From Thermoanaerobaculia bacterium (GTDB taxonomy: Bacteria > Acidobacteriota > Thermoanaerobaculia > Gp7-AA8): a stretch of 39,633 bases of DNA. This document shows positions 8,161 through 15,220 of the stretch, piece after piece. Numbering within the stretch: the stretch's first letter is position 1; the number at the start of each line of letters is the position of its first letter. The notes beneath the pieces are model-generated. The model made no database searches, was not told the origin of the DNA, and worked only from the letters and a program-made list of their open reading frames with translations. The stretch lies in assembly GCA_017883235.1 (NCBI GenBank), contig JADGNY010000058.1:1-39633 (forward strand). Direction: 5' to 3'. The position numbers and the translations under genes were made by a program.

Positions 8161-9045
8161 ATGGCCATTGAACATCGGTCTGCGGTAACATTGTCCGTCA
8201 TGTTGCAAGGCTACGACGTTCCACCGCAGCAGTTCAGACTCGGCTCACGCGATTCTGAGGAGCGATTTCGCAAGCGATGCCGGGGATTTTTTGAGGGCTC
8301 CGCGATTCTCGAGCGTGCGCTCGAACTTGCATTCAAGCGGGAGTTTGAAACCAGCGACAACGCAACGGCGATCATCTATTTCATCGGCAGCCGCTGCGAG
8401 GAAGACTTCCGCGAAATTGGGTTGCTTGCTGCTAACGGCCACGGATGGGGTGCGACTTCACACCTTCGCGGAATGTACGAGCGGGCTGTCGCGGCTGCTT
8501 ACCTTACTACCCATCCCGCAGAAGTCGATGCCTTTTGGGAATTCGACTTTGTGAGAAGGTGGCGTGCGGCACAGAAAATAAAGGAAACGTTTAACATTAA
8601 CGCCGAAGACGAAGCGAGACTAGCAGAGTTGAAGACTAAGTACGACGCCGTCGTAGATCAGTTTCGAGTATCGGCCTGCCCTAAGTGTCATACCACCCGT
8701 ATCAATGGCGCCTGGCACAAGCTCCACTTTGTCGCGCTGGCTGGAACGGTAGGTCAACTCGGTAGGCTCATCGTGCCCGCTTATTACATGCCCTTGGCGC
8801 AAGCTCACGGCACGTTCGCCTCCACTGCGTATCGCTTCGCCGAGAATCGCGATGGATCCTTCTTTATCGACCAAGCGGCAAGCGAAGACGAGGCGGCTCG
8901 CTCGTTCAGGTTTGCACATCTAATCATGCTTACGGTGCTGATGATTCAAAATGAACGTTTTGAAGTGCCGGAACTCGCCGAGGCGCTTGAGAATGCTTGG
9001 GAGCACTACAAGGTTGGATGGGGCTTTGCCGAATCGGCAGGCTAA
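8161..9045 (+). CDS. Hypothetical protein, possibly DUF5677-like
   Basis: This 294-residue soluble protein starts at ATG 8161 with GGGAGA about eight bases upstream. Its most family-like segment is HLRGMYERAVAAAYLTTHPA near residue 105, which resembles the central helix of DUF5677 proteins, helical proteins often found in accessory and defence-rich regions. A KCHTTRINGAWHKL segment and a later HGTFASTAYRF contain His residues that may be functional. No signal peptide or membrane segment is seen. Codon choice is more AT-rich than in the housekeeping genes, suggesting horizontal acquisition. It is followed 234 bases later by another orphan gene on the same strand. The family assignment is tentative and no function is claimed. 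Confidence 0.7.
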   Translation: MAIEHRSAVTLSVMLQGYDVPPQQFRLGSRDSEERFRKRCRGFFEGSAILERALELAFKREFETSDNATAIIYFIGSRCEEDFREIGLLAANGHGWGATSHLRGMYERAVAAAYLTTHPAEVDAFWEFDFVRRWRAAQKIKETFNINAEDEARLAELKTKYDAVVDQFRVSACPKCHTTRINGAWHKLHFVALAGTVGQLGRLIVPAYYMPLAQAHGTFASTAYRFAENRDGSFFIDQAASEDEAARSFRFAHLIMLTVLMIQNERFEVPELAEALENAWEHYKVGWGFAESAG

Positions 9046-9061
9046 CTCTTTGCAGGAGCCG

Positions 9062-9077
9062 ACGAACCGCGGTTCGT
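9062..9077. repeat. 16-bp perfect palindrome
   Basis: ACGAACCGCGGTTCGT is an exact palindrome 16 bases after the stop of the preceding gene. It may be part of a terminator or a protein-binding site. The rest of the 9046-9279 gap shows no gene. Confidence 0.6.
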
Positions 9078-9279
9078 TGTCACGGCCGCGGTCGCTTCGC
9101 GGCGCGTAGCCGTGGCGACGCCCCTCGTCGCGCCGCTGGAATGTGAATGCGGTTCGGGAGGATGACGCGAGGGCCAGGCCTTCGTTCTTTGCCGAACCTG
9201 GCTGTATGCTCTGGATTTCGTTGTCGCGCGAGTCGAAGCCGCGACGTTTCAGATACTTTTTCGCCATTGCGAGGTGGAG

Positions 9280-10077
9280 ATGCTCCAAACATCCGCTCTG
9301 CTCAGTCAGATCGATTGGAAAGTTATAGCGCAAGTCGTCTCGGGTGGGGTCGCGGGAGCGATGCTAACTTTCATACTAAATCAAACTGTCGCCCGCAAAA
9401 GGCTGGCCCAGATCAATGTCAGTGTTTCACGAACAGACTATTCGATTCCAGCGAACGATACTGATCTACGGTCGGTTGAGGTCTCATATGGGGGGCGAAC
9501 CTTCGAAAAGTTACTACTTTACGAATTTACAGTCCGAAATGTGTCAACACGTGCGACTAAGGTTACGCCGTTCCTTTTTCTGCTTCCGAGGGACACAGAG
9601 GTTGTTGATCGTAGTTGCACGATCTATCCGGTCCATCGGCCAGATCTCTGGGAAGAGCGACCTGGTGCAGCCGCGATATACTTCTGGGATCCGGGCGAGC
9701 TAATGAGAGACGATTATGCCGTGTTGCGCGTGTTGTTCACGCCGGCAACCAACGTCGAATGGAAGTTTCGCGGGGAGGACGATATTCGAGTTGTGTCCGA
9801 GGACGCCGAAATCGTCGCTGACTTACAAGCAGATACGCGTCTGATCACCGCTTGGGTGGCGCTTTTCCTAATCGTTGGAGTGCTTCCCTTTGGCTCGGCG
9901 CTCGTTCGCGGCCTTTTGATCTGGGCTTCGACTCCATTTCTCGTTAATCGGATCGCTCAATGGCGTGCTGCGCTGGATCGTCAGCGCCGGCGTCGCCCAG
10001 ATCTAAACGTCGCGATGCAAGACGTTAGCGTCGCGGGCGATCTCCTGATCGAGAACGGGCGTGCGAGAGAGCGCTAA
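9280..10077 (+). CDS. Hypothetical membrane-anchored protein
   Basis: This 265-residue protein is not recognised. An N-terminal hydrophobic segment (VVSGGVAGAMLTFILN, about residues 18-33) and a C-terminal one (AWVALFLIVGVLPFGSALV, about residues 190-208) bracket a soluble, beta-rich central domain. The tail after the second segment is strongly basic (RQRRRRPD). This suggests a protein anchored at both ends. The ATG at 9280 is preceded by GAGGTGGAG; a GTG two codons earlier is possible. The 3' end overlaps the convergent reading frame at 10003 by 75 bases, which is probably caused by read-through of that duplicated gene. Composition is more AT-rich than in core genes, which fits an accessory gene. 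Confidence 0.7.
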   Translation: MLQTSALLSQIDWKVIAQVVSGGVAGAMLTFILNQTVARKRLAQINVSVSRTDYSIPANDTDLRSVEVSYGGRTFEKLLLYEFTVRNVSTRATKVTPFLFLLPRDTEVVDRSCTIYPVHRPDLWEERPGAAAIYFWDPGELMRDDYAVLRVLFTPATNVEWKFRGEDDIRVVSEDAEIVADLQADTRLITAWVALFLIVGVLPFGSALVRGLLIWASTPFLVNRIAQWRAALDRQRRRRPDLNVAMQDVSVAGDLLIENGRARER

Positions 10078-10563
10078 CGCGACGGCAGATAAATTGGGTG
10101 TGGTGTTAGCCTGCGGCCACCGCAGCGCCGCGGTGAAACCCGGTATCGCTGTCGCCAGATACTCCGAGTTCGCGGACACGACATCTAGCAGCTCGCGCGC
10201 GAGGACGGCGTCGACCGACTTGCCGTCGCGGTCGGCGAGGCGTTCGAGGGCGAGGATCTCGAGGCGGGGGATGCGGACTTCCAGGTCGGCGAGGCGGAGG
10301 AGCTCGGGGATGGCGTCGGCAAGGTCGGCGCCGAGGGCTTCTTCGATCGATTCCTGGGACCAGAAGTCCATGCCGAAGGAGGCCAGCTCTCCCCACGACA
10401 GCATCAGGCCGTGAGGGGTGTCGACCCCTTCCAGCTCACCGACTTCCATCCATCCGAGGACATCGCGCACGGGAATGCAAAGGATCTCGGCGGAGTCGCG
10501 GACGGAGTAGATATCCTTCGGTTCGAGGAAGAGGCGGCGGATGTGCGTGGCGGCGTCGGTCAT
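10003..10563 (-). CDS. Putative DNA-binding partner of XRE regulator, copy 1 (extended)
   Basis: The first 150 residues closely match copy 2 at 12216-12671. The N-terminal part (LFLEPKDIYSVRDSAEILCI, then DVLGWMEVGELEG) reads like an excisionase/MerR-type helix-turn-helix with a wing. The C-terminal part (IPRLEILALERLADRDGKSV, then AVLARELLDVVSANSEYLA) is helical and amphipathic. Copy 2 ends right after ALRWPQ, but here the frame continues for about 35 residues into the 3' end of the neighbouring membrane gene, so the native stop was probably lost at the duplication junction near 10105. The ATG at 10563 has GAGGA six bases upstream; an in-frame GTG-type extension to 10632 would run through the promoter. 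It is divergent from xre copy 1. No function is known; it may be a regulator or antitoxin-like protein. Confidence 0.72.
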   Translation of the reverse strand: MTDAATHIRRLFLEPKDIYSVRDSAEILCIPVRDVLGWMEVGELEGVDTPHGLMLSWGELASFGMDFWSQESIEEALGADLADAIPELLRLADLEVRIPRLEILALERLADRDGKSVDAVLARELLDVVSANSEYLATAIPGFTAALRWPQANTTPNLSAVALALSRTPVLDQEIARDANVLHRDV

Positions 10564-10603
10564 GGCATTCCTCTCAATCGGTTGGATCACGATGGCATTT
10601 GCC

Positions 10604-10632
10604 ATTGTATATGGACTGTAGTACATTGTCAA
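10604..10632 (-). promoter_or_regulatory. Near-consensus sigma70 promoter of partner gene copy 1
   Basis: On the minus strand TTGACA (10627-10632, perfect -35) and TACAAT (10604-10609) are 17 bases apart. The start codon at 10563 lies about 35 bases downstream. The spacer contains the palindrome TGTAGTACA, a possible operator for the divergent XRE protein. The same arrangement is conserved in copy 2. Confidence 0.75.
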
Positions 10633-10662
10633 TAGTCAGGTAGAGGTGTGAAATGTCGATCT

Positions 10663-10908
10663 ATGGTTCGCGAAGCGGAGATTTTCGGTGAAGCGCTGAA
10701 GCGCTGGCGTCTGAAGCGCGGTCTGACTCAGGAAGGGCTGGCCCATGAAGCGGGGATCACCACCAGCTACGCCAGCCAGGTCGAGAACGGCAAGAAGGTT
10801 CCAAGCCTCACCGTGGTCCTGAAGCTGTGCCGTGCCTTGAACCTCACTCCGGGCGAGTTGCTCTCGGATTTCACTGCCGCCTCGATTAAGAGGCTGCGCT
10901 TCGACTGA
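10663..10908 (+). CDS. XRE-family helix-turn-helix regulator, copy 1
   Basis: This 81-residue protein consists almost entirely of a Cro/C1-type HTH domain: EALKRWRLKRGLTQEGLA (helices 1-2), GITTSYASQVENGKKVPS (recognition helix and turn), then LTVVLKLCRALNLTPGELL. The short C-terminal tail SIKRLRFD is shared with copy 2. About 11 of 81 residues differ between copies. The ATG at 10663 is the homologous start, but only a weak, distant GAGGTG precedes it. It diverges from the partner gene across a region holding a strong promoter for the partner, so repression of the partner, with or without autoregulation, is the natural inference. It could also be the regulatory half of an undescribed two-gene module. 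Confidence 0.88.
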   Translation: MVREAEIFGEALKRWRLKRGLTQEGLAHEAGITTSYASQVENGKKVPSLTVVLKLCRALNLTPGELLSDFTAASIKRLRFD

Positions 10909-10939
10909 ACGATGGGAACTCTCCGGAAGTGAAGGGTCG

Positions 10940-11383
10940 TTATGGTTTGCCCTTCAGAACTCGGGGGCGCGTACCGTAGCCCCACTCCTCGAGCAGACCA
11001 TTGCGGAAGGCCACGTACTCCTGATGGTGAGACTCAGTGAGGGTGACGTCGGGCACGCCGACTTTTCTCTCAACGTTCTCAGGTGCCTCCGAGGCCCAGT
11101 CGTCCCCCGTAATCATCAGCTGTTGAGAGTCGAAGTCATAGACCCAGACCTCCCACACGTCGTCGCCCAGTTGAAATTTCTGCGATGACTGGGGCTGCGG
11201 TTTCACCGGCGGTCCGAGCAAGGAGAGAGTTTTGATGTCCGGTGCAAGAAACTGCTCCGGTGTGACTCCGCGACGGAGGATGAAGCAGTCGCATTTGTTC
11301 AATTCCATGAATAACGAGGTCGAGCAGCCCGTAACGCTCAAGCCAACCAAGACAACGGCCAACGCAATGATGAATCGCCTCAC
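10940..11383 (-). CDS. Small lipoprotein, copy 1
   Basis: This 147-residue protein starts with a lipoprotein signal peptide: FIIALAVVLVGLSVTGC with lipobox VTGC and predicted lipidation at Cys19. The mature part contains CDCFILRRGVTPEQFLAP, LGDDVWEVWVYDFD and a C-terminal QEYVAFRNGLLEEWGYG. The pattern of a G-x-P turn, a W-x-V strand and a final F-x-NG-x-L strand resembles the small BamE/SmpA-type fold, but this is a weak impression. GTG 11383 has AGGAGG eight bases upstream. It converges on xre copy 1 and diverges from the glycosylase fragment. A close paralogue lies at 14543-14992, with four additional signal-region differences visible. Confidence 0.8.
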   Translation of the reverse strand: MRRFIIALAVVLVGLSVTGCSTSLFMELNKCDCFILRRGVTPEQFLAPDIKTLSLLGPPVKPQPQSSQKFQLGDDVWEVWVYDFDSQQLMITGDDWASEAPENVERKVGVPDVTLTESHHQEYVAFRNGLLEEWGYGTRPRVLKGKP

Positions 11384-11576
11384 TGGGGTGCCTCCTTTCA
11401 GGGTGCGAGCCCTGACGCAAGGACATGCGAGAGATGATCCACACAATTACGGTAGATTCCGGCCGCCGTGCCACCAGAAGTCTCCTCAATTGAGGACGGA
11501 ACGTCCCGGGGAACGGCCGGAGCAAGCCGGGTCAGGGCCGTCTCGCTCGTGACGTGACTACGTTTAGATTGTCCCC

Positions 11577-12101
11577 ATGCAGGACCTCTCCCTCGCCGAC
11601 GCCCGCGCCCTTCTCCTTGAGGCGCAGGGGCTCAACCGACCGGCAGCGAAACGCGCCACGAAGGACGGCGTGTACGCGGCGATCCGCCGCATGGGCGTGC
11701 TTCAGATCGACACGATCCACGTCGTCGCCCGAAGCCCTTATCTCGTTCTCTGGAACCGGCTCGGCGCGTATGACCCGGACTGGCTCGATGAGCTGCTGGC
11801 CGAGGGGAGGATCTTCGAGTATTGGGCGCACGAGGCGTCCTTTCTTCCGATCGAAGACTATCCGCTCTTCCGGCGGCGCATGCGCGAGACCGGGTCGCTC
11901 GGGTGGAAATACTCGCACGAGTGGATGGCGGAGAACCGCGCGACGGTGCGGAAGATCCGCGCCCATCTCCGCGCGCACGGTCCGGTGCGCGCCGCCGACT
12001 TCACGCGCGAAGAGGGAAAGGGCAGTGGCTGGTGGGGGTGGAAGCCGGAGAAGTGGGGGGAAAGCAGGGGTGTCAGGCCTTCGTTTTCTGGCAAGGCGTA
12101 A
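11577..12101 (+). pseudogene. Truncated AlkX/YcaQ-type DNA glycosylase, copy 1
   Basis: The first roughly 158 residues match the N-terminal winged-helix region of the intact 404-residue copy at 15221-16435, including MGVLQIDTIHVVARSPYLVL and EYWAHEASFLPIEDYPLF. Homology stops after WWGWKPEK, and the frame ends 16 residues later in unrelated sequence, giving 174 residues. The lost two thirds include the rest of the winged-helix repeats and the C-terminal beta-barrel. The catalytic QID motif is still present, but the fold is incomplete, so activity is unlikely. The break point (about 12050) is the right-hand junction of duplication copy I. The start ATG at 11577 matches that of the intact copy. 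Confidence 0.85.
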
Positions 12102-12215
12102 CTCATTGAAACGCGGGGTCTTCCAGTCGCCGATTTGAGCAGCTGAAAGCGACCAACAATTATTCGTATCCTCGAAGCAGCCCAACCATGACGGATCTCA
12201 CATGGGCCGTGCTAC

Positions 12216-12671
12216 TTATTGCGGCCAGCGAAGCGCTGCGGTGAAGCCCGGTATCGCCGTGGCCAGGTACTCCGAGTGAGCGGACACGACGTCCAGCAGT
12301 TCGCGCGCGAGGATGGTGTCGACTGACTTGCCGTCGCGGTCGGCGAGGTGTTCCAAGGCGAGGATCTCGAGGCGGGGGATGCGGACTTCCAGATCGGCGA
12401 GGCGGAGGAGCTCGGGGATGGCGTCGGCGAGGTCGGCGCCGAGGGCTTCTTCGATCGATTCCTGGGACCAGAAATCTATGCCGAAGGAGGCCAGCTCTCC
12501 CCACGACAGCATCACTCCGCGAGGAGTGTCGACCCCTTCCAGTTCACCGACTTCCATCCATCCGAGTACGTCCGGCAGGGGCATGCAGAGGATCTCGGCG
12601 GCATCGCGGGTGGAGTAAGTATCCTTCGGTTCGAGGAAGAGGCGGCGGATGTGCGTGGCGGCGTAGGTCAT
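12216..12671 (-). CDS. Putative DNA-binding partner of XRE regulator, copy 2
   Basis: This 151-residue protein is probably the native-length form of the family. It shares with copy 1 an N-terminal HTH-like half (LFLEPKDTYSTRDAAEILCM and DVLGWMEVGELEGVDTPRG) and a helical C-terminal half ending ALRWPQ. Acidic and basic residues alternate in GADLADAIPELLRLADLEVR. The ATG at 12671 follows AGGAGG by eight bases, a clear ribosome binding site. It is transcribed divergently from xre copy 2 from a near-consensus promoter. No catalytic residues or export signals are seen. It may be a transcription factor, or the protein neutralised or regulated by the XRE protein. I do not know its function. Confidence 0.8.
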   Translation of the reverse strand: MTYAATHIRRLFLEPKDTYSTRDAAEILCMPLPDVLGWMEVGELEGVDTPRGVMLSWGELASFGIDFWSQESIEEALGADLADAIPELLRLADLEVRIPRLEILALEHLADRDGKSVDTILARELLDVVSAHSEYLATAIPGFTAALRWPQ

Positions 12672-12733
12672 GGCATGATCCTCCTGTGCGCGATGCGGTT
12701 GCCGTGTTTGATCGTCGCAATCGTACTGTAACG

Positions 12734-12762
12734 ATAGTAGCAGGACGATAGCAGGTTGTCAA
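12734..12762 (-). promoter_or_regulatory. Near-consensus sigma70 promoter of partner gene copy 2
   Basis: On the minus strand TTGACA (12757-12762) and TACTAT (12734-12739) are 17 bases apart, matching the copy 1 layout. A direct repeat ACGATAG (12731-12737 and 12745-12751) covers the -10 and spacer and is a candidate XRE operator. Confidence 0.75.
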
Positions 12763-12793
12763 CATCGCGTGGCGAAGGTTGAATGTCTGACTG

Positions 12794-13039
12794 ATGGCTC
12801 GCGAGGCTGAGATTTTCGGTGCTGCGCTGAAACACTGGCGGGAGAAGCGAGGGCTAACTCAGGAAGGACTTGCCCATGCGGCGGGCATCACCACCAGTTA
12901 CGCCAGCCAGGTGGAGCGCGCGGAGAAGGTTCCGACTCTTACCGTGATCCTGAAGCTGTGCCGTGCCTTGAACCTCACGCCGGGCGAGTTGCTCTCGGAT
13001 TTCACTTCTGCCTCGATCAAGAGGCTGCGCTTCGACTGA
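12794..13039 (+). CDS. XRE-family helix-turn-helix regulator, copy 2
   Basis: This 81-residue Cro/C1-type regulator has ALKHWREKRGLTQEGLA, then GITTSYASQVERAEKVPT and ILKLCRALNLTPGELLSDF. The recognition-helix residues TTSYASQVE are identical to copy 1, so both proteins should read similar operators. Substitutions cluster just after the recognition helix (NGKK versus RAEK) and in helix 1. The ATG at 12794 is in the same place relative to the domain as in copy 1; the ribosome binding site is weak. It is divergent from partner copy 2. Confidence 0.88.
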   Translation: MAREAEIFGAALKHWREKRGLTQEGLAHAAGITTSYASQVERAEKVPTLTVILKLCRALNLTPGELLSDFTSASIKRLRFD

Positions 13040-13060
13040 CCGGGGGGCGTGAACTGTCGC

Positions 13061-13246
13061 TCAACGAGAGGCAACGTGGCGCATGCCGGGTTCCGGTGCG
13101 TTCGACGGAAGAGTTACGACGCCTTCGGAATCGTGCTTCTCACGCTCTCGGAGGTATTCGAAGAATGCGTGAATGCTTTCACCTGCTTGCTCTACAAGTT
13201 CTGCGCGAGCTGCACGAGTCTCTTCAACAATTGGATCTTCCCACAT
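13061..13246 (-). CDS. Small protein of the MWEDPIVEE type (orphan)
   Basis: This 61-residue protein begins MWEDPIVEETRAARAELVEQ, followed by SIHAFFEYLREREKHDSEG. The opening W-E-D-P-I-V-E-E with a downstream amphipathic helix is a pattern I recognise from small uncharacterised bacterial proteins, often beside PIN-type or other small toxins. The ATG at 13246 is preceded by GGGAG six bases upstream, which separates it from the longer open frame beginning at 13324. The gene ends 22 bases from the convergent xre 2 stop and lies inside the insertion unique to duplication copy II. It could be an antitoxin-like protein whose partner is lost. Confidence 0.6.
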   Translation of the reverse strand: MWEDPIVEETRAARAELVEQAGESIHAFFEYLREREKHDSEGVVTLPSNAPEPGMRHVASR

Positions 13247-13585
13247 CTGCTTCTCTCCCGATTTTAGCAAGCCCTCTGGCTCGAGGTAACAGAGTGTCGC
13301 CAAATTTTTCTGGCCGCGGGACAAGAGCGCCCCAATTCACAGGACGCGCGAGACGCAGACTCTTGCGGCGGCCGCCTCCGCGGCCGCACTTCCACATGGC
13401 CAACGATACCCCGCGCTCGCGCTACGCCGAGCACGGGGCTGCATTGTATGTGCGCGCCTCCGCGCGCAACGGGCCAAAACTCTTATCGAGCAATCAGAGC
13501 CTGGGCTGTTTGCCGTTTCGTACGACAAGCACCGTCGATGCGAACGAGGACTCGAGCGACTGGGCGGTGGTTGCGAGGCCACCTT

Positions 13586-13665
13586 CCTGGGACCGCGGGC
13601 GTCTCGCCCGCGAGTCTAGGCAGCATCCTGCTCGACGGGCGCGCGGGACGCACGCGCTCCCAGGG
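13586..13665. repeat. CCTGGGACCGCG palindromic repeat, copy A
   Basis: This 80-base element is nearly identical to 17925-18004. Both open with CCTGGGACCGCGGGCGTCTC and close with GGGACGCACGCGCTCCCAGG, and the ends are partly complementary. A third, interrupted copy frames 31179-31480. The rest of 13247-13754 has no convincing gene. Confidence 0.85.
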
Positions 13666-13754
13666 ACGCGCGCCGCTCCTCTGTGGTATACGACTCACAT
13701 CCGCCTCTTCGTCGCCGGCGCTGTCCACCGATCGGGCGGTACCGCTGAGGGGAC

Positions 13755-14201
13755 TCACGCCCACCGTGCCAGATCGAACGCGGGCAGTAGCGGGTTCAGG
13801 AACTGCACCCCCTCCACTCGATGTCCGTTCGTGAAGTCTTCGGTGAAGATCGTCGGTACCTGGTTCAGGCGCGCGGTGGCCCAGATCTGTGCGTCGAAGT
13901 AGCTGAGTTGGTGTTCATGAACCCCTCGGCCGGCCTCCAGAACAATCAGGCGGGTTTGATCGAAAACGGGAAGAGCATCGCTGAGAAGTGTCACCTGACG
14001 AATAGAGTCCTGCATCGTGAGGATTGGCCTCCGGCCGCGGGTCGTCGCGCTCAGAAACTCGCCGAGGATTTGCGCGCTGAGACGTCCAAGCCCGCTCGCC
14101 ATGAGAGTCTCGATGGCGCGCAGGGCTCTTTCGTACTTTACGGCCTCCGATGGCTGGTGCGCGTAGACGAGAATGTTTGTGTCGATCAGGACTTCGTCCA
14201 T
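13755..14201 (-). CDS. PIN-domain ribonuclease toxin (VapC-like)
   Basis: This 148-residue PIN-domain protein is the probable toxin of a type II module. The acidic residues expected to hold Mg2+ are visible: Asp in DEVLIDTNILVYAHQ (near residue 7), Glu in SAQILGEFLSATTRG (near residue 50), Asp in LSYFDAQIWATA (near residue 102), and a final Asp in IFTEDFTNG. VapC-type PIN toxins cleave tRNA or rRNA. I chose ATG 14201 because the DTN motif should lie within the first 10 residues and upstream codons fall inside the antitoxin gene. It overlaps the antitoxin gene by 16 bases on the same strand, the usual antitoxin-first arrangement. It lies in the insertion in duplication copy II. Confidence 0.88.
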   Translation of the reverse strand: MDEVLIDTNILVYAHQPSEAVKYERALRAIETLMASGLGRLSAQILGEFLSATTRGRRPILTMQDSIRQVTLLSDALPVFDQTRLIVLEAGRGVHEHQLSYFDAQIWATARLNQVPTIFTEDFTNGHRVEGVQFLNPLLPAFDLARWA

Positions 14202-14467
14202 CGACTGATCCGATCGCCGTAGAGAGACTCCCGTGTCCACCCGCGGCCTCGGGGAGCTCTATCGAGGGAGGCACCGAGCGCACGCATGAAACCGAGAGCC
14301 TTCCGGGCGGCAGCCTCATCGACCTCCCGCCTGCGGACAACGGCGACGGTCTCGACGCCGTCCAACGCCTCACGAATGATCTCGGCTTCTGTCACGCCAC
14401 GTTGTCTGGCGCGGCGTTTCAGCATGCGCTCGTGACGCGGTTCGATATAGACCTGTTTCCGAATCAT
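14186..14467 (-). CDS. Ribbon-helix-helix antitoxin (VapB-like)
   Basis: This 93-residue protein begins MIRKQVYIEPRHERMLKR, a typical beta-strand plus helix A of a ribbon-helix-helix DNA-binding domain, and GVTEAEIIREALDGVE forms helix B. The C-terminal half (EVDEAAARKALGFMRAL and a Trp/Arg-rich end) would wrap the PIN toxin. The start at 14467 is chosen because the RHH strand begins there. An in-frame upstream Met is possible, and a TATACT box lies about 35 bases upstream. It precedes and overlaps the PIN gene, so it is probably co-transcribed and autoregulated. Confidence 0.8.
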   Translation of the reverse strand: MIRKQVYIEPRHERMLKRRARQRGVTEAEIIREALDGVETVAVVRRREVDEAAARKALGFMRALGASLDRAPRGRGWTRESLYGDRISRWTKS

Positions 14468-14542
14468 CGCTGACTGCCACTTAACGTACATCGCAGTATA
14501 CATCGCTCACGAAGTTCGTATCTCGTCGCGCTTCGCGCTCAA

Positions 14543-14992
14543 CTACCGGCTATCGTTCGTAAAGCCTCCGGAGTGACGGTCGTTTGTCCTTCTGTTCAGA
14601 GCTCCGGGGAGCGAGCCTCGGCCCCACGACTCGAGACGACCATTGCGGAAGGCCACGTACTCCTGATGGCCCCACCCCGAAGAGATGTTCATGCCTAGTT
14701 GGGAACGCCAGTCGCCCCCGTTTACATATGCAGAAGGGTCGAACTGATAGACCCACACCTCCCACACGTCGTCGCCGAGCTGAAAGATCTGCGATGACTG
14801 CGGCTGAGGTTTACGGGACGGCCCGAGCCAGGAGTGCGTCTTGCTGTCCGGTCCCGCAAACTGCTCTGGTGTGACTCCTGGTCGGAGCGTGAAGCAGTTG
14901 CATTGGCTCAGTTCCATCAATGACCACGACGAGCAGCCCGTAACGCTCAGGCCAACCAATACGGCGGTCAACGCAATGATGAATCGCTTCAT
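14543..14992 (-). CDS. Small lipoprotein, copy 2
   Basis: This 149-residue paralogue of 10940-11383 has the signal peptide MKRFIIALTAVLVGLSVTGC, lipobox VTGC and predicted lipid-modified Cys20. It shares CNCFTLRPGVTPEQFAGP, LGDDVWEVWVYQFD and QEYVAFRNGRLESWGRG with copy 1, but the middle is shorter and the last 20 residues differ. The ATG at 14992 follows AGGAGG. It diverges from intact alkX and lies just downstream of the inserted TA pair. Probably anchored in the inner or outer membrane, possibly BamE-like in fold. Function unknown. Confidence 0.8.
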   Translation of the reverse strand: MKRFIIALTAVLVGLSVTGCSSWSLMELSQCNCFTLRPGVTPEQFAGPDSKTHSWLGPSRKPQPQSSQIFQLGDDVWEVWVYQFDPSAYVNGGDWRSQLGMNISSGWGHQEYVAFRNGRLESWGRGSLPGALNRRTNDRHSGGFTNDSR

Positions 14993-15114
14993 TGGATGCC
15001 TCCTTTCAGGGTGCCAGCACTGACGCAAGGACATGCGAGAGTTGATCCACACAATCCCCATAGATTCCGGCCGCCGTGCCACCAGAAGTCTCCTCAATGG
15101 AGGACGGAATGTCA

Positions 15115-15219
15115 GCGTTGGGGGTCAGGTCGAAAGTCGAAAGTGCCGGCGCAGGGGCTATCGTATCTGGGACATCCAGGCCCGCCGGCACTTTCGACTT
15201 TCGACCTGACCCCCAACGC
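15115..15219. repeat. Perfect 37-bp inverted repeat abutting the alkX start
   Basis: The arms at 15115-15151 and 15183-15219 are exact reverse complements over 37 bases, with a 31-base loop. Each arm contains an internal direct repeat TCGAAAG. The right arm ends one base before the ATG at 15221, so the region that should contain the ribosome binding site is buried in the stem. Copy I of the duplication has no such element at the homologous position, so it is an insertion after duplication. Confidence 0.93.
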
Positions 15220-15220
15220 C

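Larger units (their letters stand above)
10108..12050. repeat. Tandem duplication, copy I
   Basis: This block holds partner copy 1, xre copy 1, lipoprotein copy 1 and the 5' part of alkX, in the same order and orientations as in 12216-16435. Similarity extends into non-coding sequence, such as the stretch after the xre stop and before the lipoprotein stop. The block ends abruptly inside alkX near 12050. Confidence 0.8.

Noticed and set aside
7764-8201. 145-residue minus-strand frame upstream of the 8161 gene
   Set aside because: It overlaps the start and ribosome binding site of a better-supported gene and has no recognisable motif.
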